64,000 nucleotides of DNA, from positions 1-64,000 of the forward strand of contig NZ_AZUC01000048.1 in assembly GCF_000586555.1 (NCBI RefSeq). The letters run 5' to 3'. The notes beneath the pieces were generated by a model. That model saw only the letters and a program-made list of their open reading frames with translations. It was not told the origin of the DNA and did not search any database. Positions 57,967 through 64,000 of this stretch are shown here, piece after piece; the stretch's first letter is position 1, and the number at the start of each line of letters is the position of its first letter. The position numbers and the translations under genes are program-made. Origin of the DNA: Sporosarcina sp. D27 (GTDB lineage Bacteria; Bacillota; Bacilli; Bacillales_A; Planococcaceae).

Positions 57967-58338
57967 ATAAAATTCAACTCTTTAATTCCAGAGTTTTCAG
58001 TTAAGTACATTGAGAAGTCGAAATGGTTTTATATAGATATACTTGGATTCCAAAGTACCAATGAAACCCCACAAGAAAAACAACTCATCATCCGAGATAA
58101 TGGGATCGGAATTACACCACAAGAGCTACCAAGAATATTTAACCGAGGATTTACAGGTGAAACGGGGCGAACATACTCTAAATCAACAGGGATGGGCCTA
58201 TATTTAGCACAACAATTATCCAATAAACTTGGTCACTATATTACTTGTACATCTGAAGTTAGTTCCTACACAGAATATATTATCCATTTTCCAAAAGATG
58301 ATGATCCTTTTTTGTTTATGAATAAGGAAAAGCAATGA
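57967..58338 (+). pseudogene. Chimaeric relic: VOC protein N-terminus fused to BceS kinase C-terminus
   Basis: The open frame joins two unrelated fragments. Codons from 57967 encode KFNSLIPEFSVKYIEKSKWF then YIDILGF, the first helix-strand unit of a VOC (bleomycin-resistance-like) protein. From about 58060 the frame switches to the ATPase end of a BceS-type histidine kinase: LIIRDNGIGITPQELPRIFN, RGFTGETGR and STGMGLYLAQQLSNKLGHYI. aaggaaggtgag is placed for a start at 57967, but that codon is ATA. So an ATG-to-ATA change and an in-frame illegitimate join are both visible. No function is expected. Confidence 0.8.
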
Positions 58339-58366
58339 CTAATAATATCAGTCATTGCTTTATTTT
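58328..58366. terminator. Bidirectional terminator
   Basis: aaagcaatgact / agtcattgcttt 12-base perfect stem between the kinase relic and the convergent bceB-like gene. Confidence 0.9.
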
Positions 58367-58368
58367 TA

Positions 58369-59676
58369 TCACTTTTGTTGATTAACAATCTTATAGTAAA
58401 GATTGGTTGACGACACGTAAAACAAGAAATAGATAACAAAATAAATAATTAGTATTGCCCACATGATAGAAGTGAGCTGTGGGAAGTCTCTCACTTCCTC
58501 GAATATAGAGTAATTCATAATAAACAAGCTATGCAGCATTCCCAGTATAAGTGGAGGCAAGAAGACAAAAAGCAGTTTCTTACGGATGACTTTTTTCATT
58601 TCAGTGTTACTAACACCAATTTTACGCAGGATAGCATATTGTTTTTGTTCGTCTGTTGCTTCACGTAATTGTTTGAAATATATAATGCTTCCTAAAGCAA
58701 ATACAGCGATGACGGCAAGAAAAGCTGCTGTAAACAGTAATAATGCTGAAGATTCAGCTTGAATAGCATAGCCGTCCGCAAAAGCTGAATAATAGATATC
58801 AGGTGATTGCGAAACAATCGCTTGTATTTGTGCTGATAAAGCTGACGCATCTTTAGCATTTTCAATTTGGTATAGTTCATACATTTGGGTATTCTGACTA
58901 TTTTGTATAGTGGCATACGCTTCATCCGAGATAATGAATATAGCAAGATGAAGAAAAACATTGGTGTTACTCAAATTACTGGCAGGGCCAAGTAGTGCAT
59001 AGTCTTTTCTTTCTATAAGGTGAAAAGTAGACTCATCTCCTACTTTTACTGTGAATTCTGATTGATCATCCTGTGTGAACTGTTTGGGTGTATCTATTTT
59101 TGAAAGAACAATAGCCTCTTGGCCATGCAGGTTAACTTCCTGGTCATCACCGCGTAAGGCAACTATATCGTTAAATTGGGTCTCTGAAAATAAAAGGATA
59201 TCTTCTGTGAGATAATCCGATTGTTCAAAGGCAACATCTCTGTTTGTAACGGGATTTACTAAGATCCCTTCAATCGTTTCATGAGTGATAACTGGGTGGT
59301 TTGATTCATGAATCAATGTTTCAATTTGATGCTGAATATGTTCATCCTGAGATTCGAAAGCAATATCATTTGGGAAATTTTTAGTACTCCCATCGAGTTG
59401 AACAGCGTAATCAAATTCCTTTTTACGTTGGTTCATAAAAAATGTATTAGCGTAGAGTATGAAAAAAATAATAAATAAAAACACCACAATGGATGCTGCT
59501 ATAAGCCCTACCTGAAAATTTTCTTCATTTTCTAATGCAGCTAAAACATCCTCATTAAAGATTAAAGATGAAAAAGTATATTGAATAACTACTCCAATAA
59601 TCATCGAAATAAGATAGATGGAGTAAATTCTAAAATTCCGTCTGACATTGCGCCACGATAAATCCAATAATTTCAT
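58369..59676 (-). pseudogene. BceB-type permease with internal deletion
   Basis: A 435-codon open frame related to BceB permeases of peptide-antibiotic resistance, which are normally about 650 residues with ten helices. Here helix 1 (IYSIYLISMIIGVVIQYTFS) and helix 2 (LIAASIVVFLFIIFFILYAN) are followed, right after NQRKKEF, by the extracellular domain (from about residue 88) and the last three helices (about 310-430, with FKQLREATDEQKQYAILRKI between). Helices 3 to 7 appear to be missing. The frame is intact, so a protein may be made, but drug transport is doubtful. The gene starts four bases inside the end of the ATPase gene. Confidence 0.7.
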
Positions 59677-60419
59677 CTGCGATTTCCCCCTAGAGTGCTC
59701 TGAAAGGTGAGGATGCGATCAAAAAATTCCTTTTGGGTTTGTTCTCCTTTGAACAGCTCATTTACAATCTTACCGTCTCGTAGAAAAATGACACGTTGGC
59801 AGTAACTTGCAGCATAGGGGTCATGTGTAATCATCATTATCGTTGTTTTAAATGTTTGATTAAGTGATTCAATTTGTTCCAGTAGCTGTGTTGCAGAGCG
59901 AGAGTCAAGTGCACCTGTAGGTTCATCAGCAAAGACAATCGCTGGGTTAGTAATAATAGCACGTGCCGAAGCAGTACGCTGTTTCTGCCTGCCAGATATT
60001 TCAGATGGATAATGATTTAAGATCGATTCAATGTTTAGCGGTTGAATGATATTGGATAGTCGTTTCTCCATTTCCTCAACATGTGTCTTTTGTAATGAGA
60101 GTGGCAAAAGAATATTTTCCTTTACTGTCAACGTATCTAGTAGGTTATAGTCTTGAAAAATAAACCCCATCCGCTTTTGACGAAATTCACGTAATGATTT
60201 CTTTTTTACTTCCAATAGCGAGGTCCCTTCAATCCAAATGTTCCCGCCATTAAATGTGTCAATCGTGGATAATGTATTCATTAATGTTGTTTTTCCTGAT
60301 CCAGATGGACCCATAATTGCGGTAAACTCACCTTCTTCAACAGCTAAATCTATATTTTTTAAGACCTGAGTCTTTCCGTATGATTTAGATAAGTTTTTCG
60401 TTTGAATAATTGTATTCAT
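59673..60419 (-). CDS. BceA-type ABC ATPase with altered signature motif
   Basis: A 248-residue ATPase of the BceAB (peptide antibiotic sensing and resistance) family. Walker A GPSGSGKTTLMNTLSTID, Q-loop FQDYNLLDTLTVKENI, Walker B AIVFADEPTGALDSRSA and switch His MMITHDPYAASY are normal. The ABC signature, expected as SGGQKQR, reads ISGRQKQRTASARAI, so the second glycine is Arg, which should impair ATP sandwiching. With the deleted permease next to it, the unit is probably non-functional. Its two-component partner is reduced to a fragment on the other strand at 58060-58338. gggga serves as ribosome site. Confidence 0.88.
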   Translation of the reverse strand: MNTIIQTKNLSKSYGKTQVLKNIDLAVEEGEFTAIMGPSGSGKTTLMNTLSTIDTFNGGNIWIEGTSLLEVKKKSLREFRQKRMGFIFQDYNLLDTLTVKENILLPLSLQKTHVEEMEKRLSNIIQPLNIESILNHYPSEISGRQKQRTASARAIITNPAIVFADEPTGALDSRSATQLLEQIESLNQTFKTTIMMITHDPYAASYCQRVIFLRDGKIVNELFKGEQTQKEFFDRILTFQSTLGGNRR

Positions 60420-60864
60420 TTGCTTAGTCCCCTTTCAATGTCAATACTATACCTCTGAATAGGATTACCAACCATCGATGTAATATAATGCAACATGACA
60501 AATCTGTCACAAATAAAAAATTGCATAGTAGAACTCTCGGTTGGAAGATTAGAATTACTAAAATAATCGTTATCTTATTAAAATATGTTATAACCATCAT
60601 GAGAGGACTGTGGATATGATTTTATTTTTACAACCATGATTTATATTATTATCTTTTATTGGTCACGACTGACTTTTTGGAGTTAATATAAATAACGAAG
60701 GGGGGTTATTGAAGTAACAGGTGCTTATCTTGAATAAAGGAGAGCACCATTTCGCTATAGGGGCAGTTTAGTTGATGAAGCTTACTGAAAATATTATTCC
60801 ATTACTTTACTGTATGAGAATAATCAAATTAAGTATGCCTTGATTTCTTAATGCACATTATGCT
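60420..60864. other. Intergenic region upstream of the bceA-like gene and the macrolide operon
   Basis: About 445 AT-rich bases between divergent genes; promoters for both sides must lie here. A ggtgct/agcacc pairing around 60720-60748 is a weak hairpin. Nothing else could be supported. Confidence 0.35.
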
Positions 60865-60899
60865 AACATAAAAACAAATGAAAAACTTGTTTTTATGTT
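60865..60899 (+). promoter_or_regulatory. 13-bp perfect inverted repeat before the TetR gene
   Basis: AACATAAAAACAA (60865-60877) and TTGTTTTTATGTT (60887-60899) with a nine-base loop, 23 bases before the TetR start. It could be the TetR operator or an RNA hairpin that hides the start or stops transcription. Confidence 0.7.
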
Positions 60900-60922
60900 T
60901 TTATAAGAGAAGGTTTAGGACT

Positions 60923-61531
60923 ATGGCTAAATTCACACAATTAGAAAAAGAAAGGATTAAAAAAGAATTATTTGAAGTGGCATATCGTTTTTTCGTTGAA
61001 AAGGGTTTTAAGAGTACTTCCCTTGAGGATATAACTTCGTCTGTTGGCATTGCGAAGAGTACTTTTTATGTATTTTTCCAATCAAAAGAAATGCTATATA
61101 TGGAGTTGTTATCACATGAGGGAGAGCAAATTGAAAATCAGGTTTGGCCAAAGGTTTTAGCTGCTGAGGATATACGTTCAGCTATAAAAATATACTTAGA
61201 TGAGATGGCTTTGGAGCTAGAAAATAAGATTTTAACTCAAAGGCTGATTTACGATCTCGAGGAGTACAAGCTTGTATCAAGAAAGCTAAATCCAGAGTAT
61301 GTTGGATCAGAGAATCTTAGAAGTATCACCCCTCTTATGGACTTTATCAGGTCACGTCAAGATTCTAAGGAGATTATCGACGAAGAACCAAGCGTAATTG
61401 CTGGCGTTTTAAGAGCAGCTTTATTAATAGGCTCACAAAAGGGAGATTTACTGGAATACAATTATGAAATGATTAGGGAGTTATTATTCGAAGCTGTTGC
61501 TGATCGAATTACTCGGTCTTATTTGGTCTAG
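60923..61531 (+). CDS. TetR/AcrR family regulator of the macrolide operon
   Basis: A repressor of 202 residues. The helix-turn-helix is SLEDITSSVGIAKSTFYVFF followed by QSKEMLYMEL (about residues 33-62), and the C-terminal half is helical. The ATG at 60923 follows agaagg; the frame is open from an ATG at 60878, but that codon lies in the loop of the inverted repeat and lacks a site. It heads an operon with an alpha/beta hydrolase and a macrolide phosphotransferase, so a macrolide is a plausible inducer. Confidence 0.9.
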   Translation: MAKFTQLEKERIKKELFEVAYRFFVEKGFKSTSLEDITSSVGIAKSTFYVFFQSKEMLYMELLSHEGEQIENQVWPKVLAAEDIRSAIKIYLDEMALELENKILTQRLIYDLEEYKLVSRKLNPEYVGSENLRSITPLMDFIRSRQDSKEIIDEEPSVIAGVLRAALLIGSQKGDLLEYNYEMIRELLFEAVADRITRSYLV

Positions 61532-61574
61532 GTAAGTATTAATCAGATGAAAGTACTAAAAAAGGTGATAATTC

Positions 61575-62438
61575 ATGACAGAAAAAATAATTCGTTTTAA
61601 TGATGTTCATATCTGTACTGAGAGTTTTGGAGATATTAATAATCCAACTATCTTGTTAATTATGGGAGCTACTACATCAATGATTTGGTGGGAGGAAGAG
61701 TTTTGTAAGAGATTAAGCGATCAAGGGTTTCATGTTATACGCTATGACAATAGGGATGTAGGTAAATCAATTACTTACGAGTATGGCCATCCAGAGTATA
61801 CTTTTGAGGACTTGGCTGATGATGCAATTCAGGTACTAGATGCGTATAAGGTTGATAAGGCTCATATAGTCGGTATGTCTATGGGAGGGATTATTACGCA
61901 GATAGTAGCTCTTAAACACCCAAGCAGGGTGCTTACTATTTCATTGGTTATGACATCAAATTTTGACCCTAGCCTTCCTAAAAAGGATAGTAAAGTAACA
62001 GAAGCTTTAGGTGAGCTTAAAATCAAAAATTGGCAAAACAAAGATGAAGTGATAGAGTGCTTTATTAAAAAAAGCAAAGTTCTTATAGGCTCTAAACATA
62101 TATTTGATGAAGAAAAAATAAGAAGACTGAATGAAGAAGAATTTGATAGGGCTAGTAATTTACAGAGTAGGGATAATCACGGAATTATAAGGGGATGGGG
62201 TTCATATTTATCAAGAACTGCTGAAATAAACGCTCCTACATTGGTAATTCACGGAATAGAAGACCCTATTATTCCATACGAGCATGGAGTTCATCTCTCT
62301 AAGATTATACCAAATGCTGTATTAGTTACCTTAGATGGTTCTGGACATGAGCTTAACTATAATGATTGGGATGAAATTATTAATTCTATATCAAAGCATG
62401 CAGCAAATTTATTACCGAAATTTTTAAAAATTAGATAG
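61575..62438 (+). CDS. Alpha/beta hydrolase, candidate macrolide esterase (EstT-like)
   Basis: A 287-residue alpha/beta-hydrolase. The oxyanion region is LLIMGATTSM, the nucleophile elbow is GMSMGG with Ser about 98, the acid is in VIHGIEDPIIPYEHG, and the base His in GSGHELNYND. The N-terminal block ICTESFGDINNPTILLIMGA and RYDNRDVGKSITYEY resemble RdmC-like hydrolases and, as far as I recall, the EstT macrolide esterase, which opens the ring of 16-membered macrolides. It lies 11 bases before a macrolide phosphotransferase gene under the same TetR regulator, which favours that role. This is inference by context and family. Confidence 0.82.
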   Translation: MTEKIIRFNDVHICTESFGDINNPTILLIMGATTSMIWWEEEFCKRLSDQGFHVIRYDNRDVGKSITYEYGHPEYTFEDLADDAIQVLDAYKVDKAHIVGMSMGGIITQIVALKHPSRVLTISLVMTSNFDPSLPKKDSKVTEALGELKIKNWQNKDEVIECFIKKSKVLIGSKHIFDEEKIRRLNEEEFDRASNLQSRDNHGIIRGWGSYLSRTAEINAPTLVIHGIEDPIIPYEHGVHLSKIIPNAVLVTLDGSGHELNYNDWDEIINSISKHAANLLPKFLKIR

Positions 62439-62449
62439 GAGTGATTTGA

Positions 62450-63358
62450 ATGGGTAAAGAAATGAAACAAGTTATGGAAATAGCTAAAAAACATAATCTA
62501 ATTTTAAAGGAAGAAACAATACAGTTTAATGAATCCGGACTGGATTTTCAAGTTGTATTTGCCCAAGATGAAAGTGGTACGGAGTGGGTTCTTAGATTGC
62601 CTAGGCGGGAAGATGTTATGCCTAGAACAAAGGTAGAAAAACAAGCATTAGATTTGGTTAATAAGTATGGAAAATCTTTTCAGGCGCCAAATTGGATTAT
62701 TTACTCAGATGAGCTAATAGCTTACAAGAAGCTAGATGGCGTACCAGCAGGAACTATAGATCATAATATAGGGAACTATGTTTGGGAAATAGATATTAAC
62801 AATGTTCCAGAATCTTTTCACAAGTCTCTTGGAAGAGTGTTAGCAGAGATTCATAGCATACCGAGTGATAAAGCCGTGGAACTTGACTTAGTAGTACACA
62901 CACCAGAAGAAGCAAGAATGTCAATGAAGCAGCGTATGGATGCGGTAAGAGCAAAGTTTGGTGTAGGTGAGAATCTATGGAACAGATGGCAAACATGGGT
63001 GAATGATGACGATATGTGGCCTAAGAAAACTGGTCTGATTCATGGAGATATACATGCCGGACATACCATGATTGATAAAGATGCTAATGTGACCGGATTA
63101 ATCGACTGGACTGAAGCTAAAGTTACAGACATTTCGAATGACTTTATTTTCAACTTTAAAGCTTTTGGTGAAGAAGGGTTAGATGCCCTAATTCTTGCTT
63201 ATAAAGAAGCTGGTGGGTATTACTGGCCTAAGATGAAAGAGCATATTATTGAACTTGACGCAGCATACCCAGTTTCAATTGCTGAGTTTGCATTAGTGTC
63301 AGGCATCGAGGAATATGAACATATGGCAAAGGAAGCATTGGGAGTGATAAGTTCGTAG
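62450..63358 (+). CDS. mph: Macrolide 2'-phosphotransferase (Mph family)
   Basis: A 302-residue aminoglycoside/macrolide-kinase-fold enzyme expected to phosphorylate the 2'-OH of the macrolide desosamine using GTP. Family blocks: [20 protein letters not shown] with the nucleotide-binding Lys/Arg strand, the Brenner-like catalytic loop [15 protein letters not shown] (catalytic Asp about 199), and the metal-binding [14 protein letters not shown]. Length and blocks match Mph(B)/Mph(C) and the Bacillus chromosomal YcbJ/Mph(K) group; I cannot say which subgroup is nearest. gatagga upstream of the ATG is its ribosome site. Last gene of the TetR-hydrolase-mph operon. Confidence 0.92.
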   Translation: MGKEMKQVMEIAKKHNLILKEETIQFNESGLDFQVVFAQDESGTEWVLRLPRREDVMPRTKVEKQALDLVNKYGKSFQAPNWIIYSDELIAYKKLDGVPAGTIDHNIGNYVWEIDINNVPESFHKSLGRVLAEIHSIPSDKAVELDLVVHTPEEARMSMKQRMDAVRAKFGVGENLWNRWQTWVNDDDMWPKKTGLIHGDIHAGHTMIDKDANVTGLIDWTEAKVTDISNDFIFNFKAFGEEGLDALILAYKEAGGYYWPKMKEHIIELDAAYPVSIAEFALVSGIEEYEHMAKEALGVISS

Positions 63359-63746
63359 GTGGTTGATGCCTTCGTTGACACGTTCCCACATAATTCGGTT
63401 TCCACATAAGTAAAAATCGCTTGTATAGCAGTAAGAGAGATTGTGAAGGATTACTCTTTAACTAAAGGGTGCATTAGTTCAATTAGATGTTAGAATTAAT
63501 CATTATCTAATCTTAGGCGGAAGAAATGATTAATCGCTTTATAAAAATCCTATAGCATTTGGTGAAGAGAGAACCTGTTTTAAATTAGCCTTTTTTAAAA
63601 CAGGTTCTTTGTGTTTAAATTAAAAAGTGAGTTCTCTTTGAATAAATATTATTTTAAACCCGAATTTGATTGACTTTTAAACAGAAATCGTCCAAACTAA
63701 AAACAAGAATAAACGTTCGGTTTAAAGGTTTGGAGGAGGGGATAAA
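63359..63746. other. Intergenic region between mph and a partial gene
   Basis: About 390 AT-rich bases holding the mph terminator at 63571-63612 (gaacctgttttaaa / tttaaaacaggttc, perfect stem) and, at 63732-63740, the ggaggaggg ribosome site of the next gene. Confidence 0.6.
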
Positions 63747-64000
63747 ATGTATAATGCAAAATATCGATTCGTCTGGAAGGCGATAAAATACAATAGAAAA
63801 CAAGGTGGAGAAATTGTAAGTACACCTTCATTTATTATTGGTCTAGAGGATAGAGAAACAAAAGAAGTTTTCCCTCATCCCATAAGCCATTTTTTGTATA
63901 AGAAATACCATAGAAACTCGGGTTCAGTAAATACTGAATTAACTGTGGCGCAAATTATTGTTCCCTTCTTGAACTTTGTATTAGATAAAGTGAATCAAGA
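63747..64000 (+). CDS. Probable site-specific recombinase, 5' part only
   Basis: The gene starts at an ATG with ggaggagggg upstream and runs off the window; 84 codons are visible. The product begins MYNAKYRFVWKAIKYNRKQG and continues with FPHPISHFLYKKYHRNSGSV then NTELTVAQIIVPFLNFVLDK. A core-binding region of helices after a short strand segment, with a pattern of serial start of a search for FLNFVL helices, resembles N-termini of tyrosine integrases found in Firmicute mobile regions. Catalytic residues lie beyond the edge, so this is only a suggestion that fits the neighbouring resistance genes. Confidence 0.5.
   Translation, partial: MYNAKYRFVWKAIKYNRKQGGEIVSTPSFIIGLEDRETKEVFPHPISHFLYKKYHRNSGSVNTELTVAQIIVPFLNFVLDKVNQ

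Noticed and set aside
57922-58338. Functional kinase or VOC protein at 57922
   Set aside because: The frame is a join of two partial domains, lacks HisKA and metal ligands, and its expected start codon is ATA.

Overview
The window looks like a chromosomal segment of a low-to-mid GC, spore-forming-type Firmicute, most likely Bacillales and probably Planococcaceae (Sporosarcina-like). Pointers are strong GGAGG ribosome sites, frequent TTG/GTG starts, an S-box riboswitch, sigma-B promoters, and families typical of that group (CsbD, YflT-type stress protein, DUF3243, DUF2187, BdbDC, PadR-DUF1700-DUF4097, AlaX, OpuC-type transporter). No rRNA, tRNA, CRISPR array or complete insertion sequence was seen. 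The genus is an inference; no comparison could be run.

Layout. 0-5 kb: 40-bp tandem repeats, a BCCT osmolyte transporter, a SAM-riboswitch-controlled metY, a three-repeat secreted protein and a CstR-type persulfide sensor with its operator. 5-11 kb: DUF2187 protein, peptidase T with a DMT exporter, an SsuABC-like ABC importer and an AI-2E family permease. 11-20 kb: VTC-domain/DUF4956 pair, a 40-aa DUF3918-like protein, an isolated divergent flagellin, sigma-B stress genes, an EamA exporter, AlaX-type editing protein and a TsdA-like dihaem cytochrome with a decayed partial copy. 20-33 kb: alanine symporter, OpuC/EgtUV-type transporter with fused permease-binding protein, FabG-like reductase, a lipoprotein nucleosidase with an altered active-site residue, acyltransferase, small lipoproteins, an orphan ABC ATPase, YiaAB protein and a YeeE-TusA thiosulfate-uptake pair. 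33-41 kb: DUF5068-like lipoprotein, a 1400-residue subtilase with cohesin-like and dockerin modules, a TetR-FabF pair. 41-45 kb: a stand-alone protein homologous to the subtilase propeptide, then BlaI-M56-BdbD-BdbC, with the M56 gene cut by an in-frame TAG.

From about 44 kb rightward the sequence is visibly more AT-rich and more accessory: PadR operon, VOC protein, membrane MutS-like ATPase, and a four-gene operon joining a metallophosphoesterase, a two-component system and a large glycosidase-like lipoprotein. From 54.8 kb it becomes a patchwork of gene relics, DoxX and CueP copper protein, and antibiotic-resistance genes: a lnu(B)-like lincosamide nucleotidyltransferase behind a leader-peptide attenuator, a chimaeric VOC/BceS relic, a decayed BceAB pair, and a TetR-alpha/beta hydrolase-macrolide phosphotransferase operon. 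The window ends inside a probable recombinase gene.

Themes. Sulfur handling recurs (metY, CstR, SsuABC-like, TsdA-like cytochrome, YeeE-TusA), and so does envelope and redox quality control (BdbDC, subtilase, CueP). The best candidates for something new are the lnu attenuator, the macrolide hydrolase-kinase pair, the phosphoesterase-TCS-glycosidase operon, the free I9-type inhibitor, and the lipoprotein nucleosidase.
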